A stretch of 5,813 bases of DNA. Source: an uncultured Clostridiaceae bacterium (GTDB taxonomy: Bacteria > Bacillota > Clostridia > Lachnospirales > Lachnospiraceae). The notes beneath the pieces are model-generated. The model searched no databases and had not been told where the DNA came from. It was given only the letters and a program-made list of their open reading frames with translations. The position numbers and the translations under genes were made by a program. The stretch's first letter is position 1, and each line of letters begins with the position of its first letter. Where the stretch lies: contig CAMWMT010000200.1 of NCBI GenBank assembly GCA_947175375.1, positions 1 to 5,813 on the forward strand, written 5' to 3'. Of the stretch, positions 1 through 5,474 are shown in pieces.

Positions 1-516
1 TTTAAATCCACGTGCCAAAAACTTTCCCACCCTAAGGCCCCCGCAATCTCCCCCCCCAAAACCGCCCCTTATTTCCAGGCCCAAAACCAAAGCTGCCAAT
101 CCTGCTTTCATATCGCAGGCACCCCTACCACGAATCTTCCCATCCACAACCTTACCGCTAAGTGGATGGAATGTCCATTTATCCAGATCATCTAATGGAA
201 CCGTATCCATATGTCCATTCAGCAGGATTGACTGGCCGCCGCCTTTTCCCCGGTGCCATGCAATCAGATTGGGCCTTCCCGCATACTGATGGTCTGGATT
301 GAAATCCGGAAGCTTACGGATCTTTTCGTTATCCGGCTCCTGCAGAACGGTTTCAAATCCCCAGTGTTCCATCTGTTCACATAGCCATCTCTGGGCTTCC
401 CCCTCATTTCCCTGTACTCCCTGATCTTGAAAAGTAGTGTCAAACGAGATTAGTTTCTGCAAAAACCTGACTGCTTCCTCTCTATGCGCATCCACATATG
501 CAAAAAAATCTTTCAT
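1..516 (-). CDS. M20 family metallo-hydrolase (ArgE/DapE-like), C-terminus missing
   Basis: N-terminal 172 codons of a zinc/cobalt-dependent amidohydrolase of the M20 family (acetylornithine deacetylase / succinyl-diaminopimelate desuccinylase / peptidase class), which cleaves amide bonds of N-acyl amino acids or small peptides in the cytoplasm. The sequence shows the first metal-ligand motif GHMDTVP (His102, Asp104) and the second, RGACDMKAG (Asp135, the bridging metal ligand), with the usual spacing. Family members are about 380-430 residues, so roughly 40% is present. The ATG at 516-514 is preceded by GAGGTG (530-525) at 8 nt. It starts 30 bp after the solute-binding protein with no hairpin between, so it should be the fourth gene of the ABC operon. 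After Cys158 the reading frame stays open but family motifs vanish: the Glu-Glu pair expected near residues 165-170 is absent and the DNA is full of C-runs. I read that as sequence error at a contig end rather than biology. The substrate cannot be assigned. Confidence 0.85.
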   Translation of the reverse strand, partial: MKDFFAYVDAHREEAVRFLQKLISFDTTFQDQGVQGNEGEAQRWLCEQMEHWGFETVLQEPDNEKIRKLPDFNPDHQYAGRPNLIAWHRGKGGGQSILLNGHMDTVPLDDLDKWTFHPLSGKVVDGKIRGRGACDMKAGLAALVLGLEIRGGFGGGDCGGLRVGKFLARGFK

Positions 517-524
517 TATTTTTT

Positions 525-530
525 CACCTC
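525..530 (-). promoter_or_regulatory. Ribosome binding site of the M20 gene
   Basis: The minus strand reads GAGGTG, 8 nt before the ATG at 516-514. It lies in the 30-bp gap after the binding-protein stop codon (547-549). It supports both the chosen start and translation from the same transcript as the transporter. Confidence 0.7.
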
Positions 531-546
531 TACTTGGCCGAATGTC

Positions 547-1605
547 CTAAAACTGGTCCAGCCAATACCAGTCCTCTTCTGAAACTGCTTTTAAAATCTT
601 ATCTGCCTGATCCAGATTTGTCTTATCGATGACCGTATTTTTCTCATTGATGACCTTTGGTACAGATTCTCCATTCAGATGGCGTACAGCAATATCAATT
701 GCTATATAACCCTGAATATAGCCTGGTGTACCGTTTGTAGCCCCAAGCATTCCTTCACTGACTGCTTCCAGAGCCTCATCTGTACCATCATTTCCCATAA
801 CAAAGATCTCACTGGATTTTCCCATAGCTTCGATAGCCTGAGCCGCCCCTAGAGCCATCTCGTCGTTAGCCGCATAAACCGCATCGATTTCATCAAAGGT
901 CTGCAGCATATTTTCCATAACGGACATTGCCTTTGCACGATCATAGTCTGCAGGCTGGGATGCAAGGATCTCCATATCCGGGTAATCGGCAATCGCTTCC
1001 GCAAAACCTCTGGATTTTTCACGGCTCGTTTCCTGTCCCATTACACCCTGAAGTTCGATAATCTTACCTTTCTCCCCCAACGTCTGTGCAATATAAGTTC
1101 CTCCGTTAAACCCTGACTCATAGCTGTCAAAGCTGATTGCACACAGAATATCCCCACCTGTTGGAGTCTCTGCTGTTGTCAACACCGGAATCCCTGCATC
1201 ATTTGCCTGAGTTACAGCAGTCACGATTCCCGTCGTATCGACTGCCTGAATTACAATGGCATCCATTCCCTGAGATATAAAATCTTCCACCTGCTGTACC
1301 TGTTTGGTCACATCATTGTCTCCTCCCAGCATGGTCAGCGTTATACCTCTTTCCTGTGCCGCTTTTTGTGCGCCTTCCATCATGCCTACAAAAAACGGGT
1401 TATTCAGTGTCGGGCATGTATAACCGATGTTATAAGCCGCTGACTCCTCCGGCGCCTGTTGCACTGTCTCATCCTCCTGGATCTCTGGTGCTTCCTCTGG
1501 GGCTTCTTTTACCGTTGCATCCTGAGGATTACTGCTGCCACAACCCGCCAACATAGATGCTGTTACCGCCACACATAAGACCACGTTCAATAGTTTCCTT
1601 TTCAT
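547..1605 (-). CDS. RbsB-type lipoprotein solute-binding protein of ABC importer
   Basis: Extracytoplasmic, membrane-anchored receptor that captures the ligand and delivers it to the RbsA/RbsC-type importer encoded upstream. At 352 residues it has a lysine-rich signal peptide and lipobox LAGC (lipidated Cys22). An acidic, proline-rich linker (about 28-57) follows, then a periplasmic-binding-protein type 1 fold. Sugar-class landmarks are TLNNPFF (Asn68/Asn69, Phe71, Phe72), SREKSRGF (Arg195, Arg199), YAANDEMALGA (Asn247, Asp248) and GNDGTDEAL (Asp273). The loop that reads Asp-Arg in ribose and many hexose binders reads LTTAETP here (Ala145-Glu146), so the ligand is probably not ribose. An in-frame ATG 13 codons earlier (1644) exists, but the ATG at 1605 has AGGAGG at 8 nt and puts the signal peptide at the N-terminus. 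It lies 83 bp after the permease and 30 bp before the M20 hydrolase. Confidence 0.93.
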   Translation of the reverse strand: MKRKLLNVVLCVAVTASMLAGCGSSNPQDATVKEAPEEAPEIQEDETVQQAPEESAAYNIGYTCPTLNNPFFVGMMEGAQKAAQERGITLTMLGGDNDVTKQVQQVEDFISQGMDAIVIQAVDTTGIVTAVTQANDAGIPVLTTAETPTGGDILCAISFDSYESGFNGGTYIAQTLGEKGKIIELQGVMGQETSREKSRGFAEAIADYPDMEILASQPADYDRAKAMSVMENMLQTFDEIDAVYAANDEMALGAAQAIEAMGKSSEIFVMGNDGTDEALEAVSEGMLGATNGTPGYIQGYIAIDIAVRHLNGESVPKVINEKNTVIDKTNLDQADKILKAVSEEDWYWLDQF

Positions 1606-1613
1606 GAAAAATT

Positions 1614-1619
1614 CCTCCT
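1614..1619 (-). promoter_or_regulatory. Ribosome binding site deciding the binding-protein start
   Basis: A perfect AGGAGG on the minus strand lies 8 nt before the ATG at 1605-1603. It selects this start over the upstream in-frame ATG at 1644-1642, which would add 13 polar residues (MPCKYNPKEEEFF) ahead of an otherwise normal lipoprotein signal peptide. Confidence 0.85.
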
Positions 1620-1639
1620 CTTTTGGATTATATTTACAA

Positions 1640-1656
1640 GGCAATTAAATCTTGCC
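1640..1656 (-). repeat. Small inverted repeat in permease/binding-protein gap
   Basis: GGCAA (1640-1644) and TTGCC (1652-1656) can form a 5-bp stem with a 7-nt loop in the 83-nt gap before the binding-protein gene. It has no U-tract, so it is not a terminator. It could be a transcript-stability element favouring the receptor mRNA, but the stem is short and may be chance. The same gap carries a direct repeat of TTTTCAGCC at 1666-1674 and 1686-1694, the second copy overlapping the permease stop codon. Confidence 0.25.
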
Positions 1657-1688
1657 ATGTATTCTTTTTCAGCCACTACAGGGCATTT

Positions 1689-2642
1689 TCAGCCTTCACT
1701 GCTGACCCTTGTCTGTATGAAGCGGTCAAACAGTACTGCTGCCAACACTACGATACCAGTCACAATATTCTGATAATAGGAATTGACCTGCAAGAGATTC
1801 AGTGCATTATTTAGTACTCCGATAATAATTGCCCCAATCAAGGTTCCCCAAATGCCCCCTCTTCCACCGGACAAACTGGCTCCGCCAATCACCGCTGCAG
1901 TAATCGCCTGCATCTCATATCCTTCTCCTATGGATGGGACGCCGGAAGAAAGCCTGGCTGTATAGACCACCCCTGTCAGGGATGCCAGCAGTCCACACAG
2001 GCTATATACAACCGTCTTTATTCGTACTACTTGTATCCCCGCTACAATGGATGCTTTTTCATTTCCGCCTATAGCATATACGTACCGCCCAAATTTCGTC
2101 TTGTTCATCAAAGCAGCAAACATTACAAAAATAATGATCATCAAAAGAAATGGATATGGTAAGATCCACAGGCTGCCCTGCCCCAGCTGCTTAAACCCGT
2201 CATGTGAAAGGGGAATCGGCCGCGCCATAGTCACTACCAGGACCATACCTGAACAGATAGAACTCGATGATAATGTTATAATAAATGGGGCGATTCCCGT
2301 CTTTGCGATCAAAATTCCATTGATCAGGCCAATTCCCAGACCGGTTGCAAGCGCTGCTGCCACTGCCGGAATGATCTGGCCCGTACTTGTCAAAATACTT
2401 GCACACACGATACTGCTCATCGCCACGATGGATCCCACAGATAAATCAATGCCTCCAGAGATAATGACCATCGTCATCCCTACACTCAATATCGCGTTCA
2501 TAGATATCTGCCTGCCCACATTAGACAGATTGTTAAAAGTAAAAAAACGATCTGTCAAAAAGAACATCACGATAACGATTATGCACAGTATCACAAAAGT
2601 AGCATATTTTCTTGCTATCATCCAAAATCTTCTCTTATCCAT
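1689..2642 (-). CDS. RbsC-type ABC transporter permease
   Basis: Integral membrane subunit of 317 residues of the branched-chain amino acid/ribose permease superfamily (BPD_transp_2). It should form the translocation pore as a dimer on the RbsA-type ATPase. Hydrophobic segments lie at about 14-30, 46-62, 68-85, 89-112, 117-138, 160-179, 208-229, 244-254, 264-284 and 291-308. Family motifs are GGIDLSVGS (63-71), the cytoplasmic loop YAIGGNEKAS (189-198) with VAGI and VRIK following, and AVIGGASLSGGRGG (250-263), likely the ATPase contact region. The start is the ATG at 2642-2640, with AGGAGG at 8 nt. A longer frame from 2663 lies inside the ATPase gene and lacks this signal. It overlaps the 3' end of the ATPase gene by 8 nt (2635-2642), which implies translational coupling. 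Length is normal for the family and I see no defects. Sugar specificity cannot be read from it. Confidence 0.95.
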   Translation of the reverse strand: MDKRRFWMIARKYATFVILCIIVIVMFFLTDRFFTFNNLSNVGRQISMNAILSVGMTMVIISGGIDLSVGSIVAMSSIVCASILTSTGQIIPAVAAALATGLGIGLINGILIAKTGIAPFIITLSSSSICSGMVLVVTMARPIPLSHDGFKQLGQGSLWILPYPFLLMIIIFVMFAALMNKTKFGRYVYAIGGNEKASIVAGIQVVRIKTVVYSLCGLLASLTGVVYTARLSSGVPSIGEGYEMQAITAAVIGGASLSGGRGGIWGTLIGAIIIGVLNNALNLLQVNSYYQNIVTGIVVLAAVLFDRFIQTRVSSEG

Positions 2643-4131
2643 GTGCGTACCCTCCTGTCGCATATACCATGATATCCTCTTGTCTCACATCTTTATTTAC
2701 CATTTCCTTAACGATCCTGCCTTTATACATAATGCCGATCCTGTCACTCATTCCAAGAATTTCAGGAATCTCGGAAGAGATCAGTATAACTGCTTTTTTC
2801 TGTTCCAACAGTTGATTGATGATATTGTAGATATCTACTTTACCATTGACATCCACTCCCCTGGTAGGTTCACATAAAATAACCACCTGTGGAGAAGTGC
2901 TCAGTACCTTGGCCAGTACCACTTTCTGCTGGTTGCCACCTGACAATAATACCACTTCCTGATGGATGGATTCCGTCCTGATCCCGTATGCTTCCACACT
3001 GTCCTCTGCCATCCGCTCCTCTTTTGTCCGGGATATGATTCCCTTAAAGCTGCAGACCGGAGACCATGGAGACAACCCGATATTTTCCTTGATCTTCATC
3101 GGAAGAATCAGCCCTTCTTCTTTCCGGTTCTCCGTTACCAGACCGACCCCATGCAGGATGGAACTCCCTGGATCTGTCATCTGCACTTCCTGTCCATCAA
3201 TCCGGATCGTCCCTTTTCTTATCCGATCAAGTCCATATAGGCATCTGGCCAAAGATGTCTGTCCTGCGCCAACCAGACCTGCAATCCCATATACTTCCCC
3301 TTCCCGAACCGAAAAATCCACATCATAAAAATTATGGTCATCGCTTAAACCGGATACCTGAAATTTCACATTGCCTTTTTCATGTTCCTGCCTTGGATAA
3401 TAGTCATGGATTGTTTGTCCAACCATATGTTCCACAATCGTCTCTACCGGCGTATCCATTGGAGAACATTCCGTGATCACTTTCCCGTCTCTGAGAACAC
3501 TGACCCTCTGGGCCACCCTGTAAATCTCTTCCAACCGGTGCGATATATAGATCATACCCTTGCCTGCTTTTCTCAACTCATCCATAATATCAAATAAGCG
3601 ACCCGTTTCTTCCGCACTCAATGCAGCCGTAGGTTCATCCATAATAATGATATCTGCATTCTGAGATAAAACTTTGACAATCTCAACAATCTGCTGCTCT
3701 GCCACAGATAAAGTATCCACCTGCTGTCCGGGATCCAGGCGAATCCCCAACCGCTCCAAAAGTATACTGGTTTCTGCCGTCATAGCCTTGTCATCCACCT
3801 GTACCCCTTTTACTTGTTCTCTTCCGAGAAAAATGTTCTGCGCTACAGATAGGTTCGGTATCAGGTTTAATTCCTGATGGATAATGGCGATTCCCGCCTT
3901 CTGAGCATCAATGGGGCCATGTATGTCCGCGTGCTTTCCCCTGATCCGTATCTCCCCCTGGTCCATCCGGTAGATACCTGTCAGTATCTTCATGAGCGTA
4001 CTTTTTCCAGCCCCGTTCTCACCGACCAGCGCAAGACATTCTCCGCTATGGAGCTTTATGGAAATATCATTTAATACCGTATTATCCATAAACGATTTAA
4101 AGATATGTTCCGCCTCCAGTAATACGTCCAC
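2635..4131 (-). CDS. RbsA/MglA-type double-domain sugar ABC ATPase
   Basis: Cytoplasmic energising subunit of 498 residues with two fused nucleotide-binding domains, the usual length for the ribose/galactose importer class. Domain 1 has Walker A GENGAGKST (37-45), Q-loop HQELNL (85-90), signature LSVAEQQ (141-147), Walker B IIIMDEP (161-167) and H-loop SHR (His198). Domain 2 has the degenerate Walker A GLVGAGQTS (285-293), lacking the Lys as is normal for this class, then GLVTENRKEEGL (330-341), an intact signature LSGGNQQ (396-402) and SSE in place of the H-loop His. The second Walker B reads VVILCEPTRGVDV, with Cys420 where Asp is usual. The start is GTG at 4131-4129, chosen for its near-perfect GGAGGTGAT site. 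It is the first gene of the operon, with its promoter and operators immediately upstream. Confidence 0.95.
   Translation of the reverse strand: MDVLLEAEHIFKSFMDNTVLNDISIKLHSGECLALVGENGAGKSTLMKILTGIYRMDQGEIRIRGKHADIHGPIDAQKAGIAIIHQELNLIPNLSVAQNIFLGREQVKGVQVDDKAMTAETSILLERLGIRLDPGQQVDTLSVAEQQIVEIVKVLSQNADIIIMDEPTAALSAEETGRLFDIMDELRKAGKGMIYISHRLEEIYRVAQRVSVLRDGKVITECSPMDTPVETIVEHMVGQTIHDYYPRQEHEKGNVKFQVSGLSDDHNFYDVDFSVREGEVYGIAGLVGAGQTSLARCLYGLDRIRKGTIRIDGQEVQMTDPGSSILHGVGLVTENRKEEGLILPMKIKENIGLSPWSPVCSFKGIISRTKEERMAEDSVEAYGIRTESIHQEVVLLSGGNQQKVVLAKVLSTSPQVVILCEPTRGVDVNGKVDIYNIINQLLEQKKAVILISSEIPEILGMSDRIGIMYKGRIVKEMVNKDVRQEDIMVYATGGYAHG
2651..2656 (-). promoter_or_regulatory. Ribosome binding site of the permease, inside the ATPase gene
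   Basis: AGGAGG on the minus strand, 8 nt before the permease ATG (2642-2640), lies within the last codons of the ATPase gene. It fixes the permease start and supports coupled translation across the 8-nt gene overlap. Confidence 0.8.
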
Positions 4132-4134
4132 TTT

Positions 4135-4143
4135 ATCACCTCC
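4135..4143 (-). promoter_or_regulatory. Strong ribosome binding site deciding the ATPase GTG start
   Basis: The minus strand reads GGAGGTGAT, complementary to the 16S anti-Shine-Dalgarno over nine bases. The GGAGG core is 7 nt before GTG at 4131-4129. No in-frame ATG has a comparable site. Confidence 0.85.
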
Positions 4144-4148
4144 GTTAT

Positions 4149-4160
4149 TTACTCGTGTAA
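4149..4160. promoter_or_regulatory. Operator O1 (LacI-type), downstream of the ABC operon start site
   Basis: TTACTCGTGTAA is a partial palindrome (TTAC-N-CG-N-GTAA) with the central CG typical of LacI-family operators. It sits at roughly +5 to +16 of the predicted transcript and 31 bp centre-to-centre (about three helical turns) from O2, so dimers would bind the same face of the helix. Together with flanking bases, ATTTACTC and GTAAGTT are shared with O2. The binding partner is inferred to be the adjacent LacI-type protein. Confidence 0.72.
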
Positions 4161-4171
4161 GTTATGGATAT

Positions 4172-4200
4172 ATAATAATTTACTCAAGTAAGTTTGTCAA
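4172..4200 (-). promoter_or_regulatory. Sigma-A promoter of the ABC importer operon
   Basis: On the minus strand a perfect -35 TTGACA (4200-4195), a 17-bp spacer, and -10 TATTAT (4177-4172, five of six matches to TATAAT). Transcription should start near 4165, giving a leader of about 34 nt that ends in the GGAGGTGAT site. Upstream DNA to 4270 is very AT-rich. Operator O2 fills most of the spacer, so the promoter should be intrinsically strong and shut by repressor binding. Confidence 0.85.
4180..4191. promoter_or_regulatory. Operator O2 (LacI-type), inside the ABC promoter spacer
   Basis: TTACTCAAGTAA has perfect 5-bp arms TTACT/AGTAA around CA. The symmetry extends outward as AA-N-...-N-TT to 4177-4194 (18 bp). 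It lies between the -35 and -10 boxes, 2 bp from the -10, where bound repressor would directly exclude RNA polymerase. The centre is CA rather than the CG of O1 and O3. Confidence 0.75.
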
Positions 4201-4223
4201 TATAATTTCTATTATTTTCGATT

Positions 4224-4244
4224 ATTTGTCGAAAACAGACAAAT
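4224..4244. repeat. Inverted repeat ATTTGTC-N7-GACAAAT between the divergent promoters
   Basis: Perfect 7-bp arms ATTTGTC (4224-4230) and GACAAAT (4238-4244) are separated by 7 nt. An overlapping pair, TTTTCG (4215-4220) and CGAAAA (4230-4235), lies on its left. The centre is about 69 bp upstream of the predicted ABC operon start, a position compatible with an activator or a second regulator. It does not resemble the three LacI-type operators. Chance is possible in DNA this AT-rich. Confidence 0.45.
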
Positions 4245-4254
4245 TATACGTTCA

Positions 4255-4269
4255 ATTTTTGTCAAAAAT
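4255..4269. repeat. Perfect 15-bp palindrome ATTTTTG-T-CAAAAAT
   Basis: Seven-base arms flank a single central T at 4262. It shares the TTTGTC core with the inverted repeat at 4224-4244 and with the sequence running into the operon -35 box (4193-4198). No ORF with a start signal covers it. It could be a regulator site, a bent A/T-tract or chance. Confidence 0.4.
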
Positions 4270-4314
4270 GCTACATGGATTAAAAAGAAAAGGTCTGGAT
4301 TTTTTTTGATACGT

Positions 4315-4343
4315 ACGATATACTTACTCGTGTATCTTATAAT
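4315..4343 (+). promoter_or_regulatory. Promoter of the LacI-type regulator gene
   Basis: A perfect -10 TATAAT (4338-4343) has only a poor -35 candidate (ACGATA at 4315-4320, 17-bp spacing), so basal expression is probably modest. The predicted start is near 4350, with a leader of about 23 nt. Operator O3 occupies the spacer and a T8 run (4300-4307) lies upstream. The -10 is also the core of a 13-bp inverted repeat, CTTATA-A-TATAAG (4336-4348). Confidence 0.65.
4324..4335. promoter_or_regulatory. Operator O3 (LacI-type), inside the regulator promoter spacer
   Basis: TTACTCGTGTAT matches O1 at 11 of 12 positions and ends 2 bp before the regulator's -10 box, the same offset as O2 from the ABC operon -10. 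It predicts autorepression. Its centre lies 144 bp from O2 and 175 bp from O1, close enough for DNA looping if the repressor can bridge sites, although most family members are dimers. Confidence 0.72.
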
Positions 4344-4360
4344 ATAAGAATTTATATGAC

Positions 4361-4365
4361 AGGAG
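4361..4365 (+). promoter_or_regulatory. Ribosome binding site of the LacI-type regulator
   Basis: AGGAG lies 7 nt before the ATG at 4373-4375. The next in-frame ATG (codon 4) is too close to the helix-turn-helix and lacks its own site. Confidence 0.75.
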
Positions 4366-4372
4366 AAACAGA

Positions 4373-5332
4373 ATGGTTTCCATGAAGGACATTGCACAGG
4401 AACTGCATCTTTCCCGGTGCACCGTATCAGACATATTGAATCATAAAACAAATAAAAAATCTTACAAGCAGGAAACAATAGACCTGGTGCTCAACACTGC
4501 AAAAGAGATGGGGTATGTAACAAATAATATCGCTAAATCCCTAAAAACCGGCCGTACCCGCACGATTGCACTCGTCATACCGGATATTTCCAACTCATTC
4601 TATACACATATTATTAAAGAAATCGAATGCCTTGCCTATGCAGCAAACTACAGCCTGATCATTTGCATTACGGAGGAAAGCGCAGAAAAAGAAAATGAGG
4701 TACTCCGTATGCTATCCAGCCGGATGGTCGATGGCATCTTGATCTCTGCTGTATCTGCTACACATTCCCTGCAAGATGAATATCCATTCCAAATCGTTTG
4801 CTTTGACCGCACGGTCGATAACAAAAATTACTGTTCTGTCACCATTAACAATGAGAACGCTGCTCTGGAACTGGGCAGGCATTTCATACAGGCTGGTGCC
4901 AGAAATCCTCTCTTTATCGCTACTTCCCCTTCCGATTATACTGTGCGCCTTCGAATCCAGGGATTCCAGAAGGCAATGGCAGAAGCAGGTATCTCATGGG
5001 ATGAGCACCGCATATTATATCATGTCTATGACGCGGCAACTGCCTATGAGAAACTGACTGCCATCATCCAGAAAGGACATACCTCTTTTGACGCGGTTGC
5101 CCTCAGTACAAACTATTATATTTATGGAATCCTGAAAGCATTACGGCAGCATGATCTGGAATCAACCATTTTAGGGGGCTTTGAGAGTTTTAATGGTTCA
5201 GAATTTTTTAATAATGTAATCTGTGTGCACCAACCTGAAAAAGAGATTGCTTCTATTGCCTTTCAATCTCTCCTGCGCCTTATGAAGCATGAACCGTCTG
5301 CATCCAAAGTCCTGGACACTTTTATTACCTAA
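4373..5332 (+). CDS. LacI-family transcriptional repressor
   Basis: Cytoplasmic DNA-binding repressor of 319 residues, slightly short for the family (about 330-345), ending just after the last strand of the sensor domain. The N-terminal helix-turn-helix reads SMKDIAQEL (3-11) then SRCTVSDILN (14-23), with Arg15-Cys16 at the base-reading positions. The hinge helix NNIAKSLKTG (51-60) keeps the Leu (57) that family members insert at the centre of the operator. The sensor domain starts at about 63 and keeps VIPDISNSFY (68-77), CFDRTV, a VRLRIQGF helix and HQPEKEIA. The usual Asn-Asp of the sensor reads TNYYIYG, and the usual GFD reads GGFES, so the effector pocket departs from the common pattern. 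It is divergent from the ABC operon, and TTACTCRWGTAW sites at both promoters mark it as the probable local repressor and autorepressor. The inducer is presumably the imported ligand or a product of it. Confidence 0.93.
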   Translation: MVSMKDIAQELHLSRCTVSDILNHKTNKKSYKQETIDLVLNTAKEMGYVTNNIAKSLKTGRTRTIALVIPDISNSFYTHIIKEIECLAYAANYSLIICITEESAEKENEVLRMLSSRMVDGILISAVSATHSLQDEYPFQIVCFDRTVDNKNYCSVTINNENAALELGRHFIQAGARNPLFIATSPSDYTVRLRIQGFQKAMAEAGISWDEHRILYHVYDAATAYEKLTAIIQKGHTSFDAVALSTNYYIYGILKALRQHDLESTILGGFESFNGSEFFNNVICVHQPEKEIASIAFQSLLRLMKHEPSASKVLDTFIT

Positions 5333-5374
5333 CCTTCTCAACACAGATGCGTTCTCTGAACAATACCGACTAAC

Positions 5375-5398
5375 CATTCCGAGTCCTGGAATGCTTTT
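5375..5398 (+). terminator. Weak intrinsic terminator after the regulator gene
   Basis: CATTCC (5375-5380) pairs with GGAATG (5388-5393) around a 7-nt loop, followed by CTTTT. The stem is only 6 bp and the T-tract only 4, so it is a modest terminator for the regulator transcript, 42 bp after its stop codon. Confidence 0.45.
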
Positions 5399-5408
5399 CA
5401 ATAGCAAA

Positions 5409-5456
5409 AAACCTGTATGACAAAAAACATCATAATGCTTTTTATCATACAGGTTT
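5409..5456 (-). terminator. Long hairpin terminator for the convergent AstE/AspA-like gene
   Basis: Arms AAACCTGTATGA (5409-5420) and TCATACAGGTTT (5445-5456) pair over 12 bp. After one mismatch A5/T5 continue pairing (5422-5426 with 5439-5443), and after another, CAT/ATG (5428-5430 with 5435-5437) leaves a 4-nt loop. On the minus strand the stem ends in TTTTTT, a good U-tract for the gene ending at 5475. On the plus strand only TTTAGCTT follows, so it may also back up termination of the regulator transcript. Confidence 0.8.
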
Positions 5457-5474
5457 AGCTTAAATAGCTTCTTT

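Noticed and set aside
1627..1632. TATAAT on the minus strand as a possible internal promoter for the binding-protein gene
   Set aside because: There is no -35 at 16-18 bp, and the start site would fall on the ribosome binding site (1614-1619), leaving no usable leader.
2047..2877. A 276-codon plus-strand open frame
   Set aside because: It lies antisense to the permease and ATPase genes, has no ribosome binding site, and its translation (Ile/Pro/Thr-rich) matches no family pattern. It is a mirror of real coding sequence.
4270..4310. Plus-strand T8 run (4300-4307) as a terminator
   Set aside because: No GC-rich stem precedes it, and no gene ends just upstream on that strand.
4132..4372. Catabolite-control (cre) site or riboswitch in the divergent region
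   Set aside because: No match to the WTGNAANCGNWNNCW-type cre pattern. The predicted operon leader is only about 34 nt, too short for a riboswitch.
4212..4478. Minus-strand 88-codon frame across the divergent promoter region
   Set aside because: It is antisense to the regulator start, contains both promoters and operators, lacks a ribosome binding site, and has no recognisable family features.
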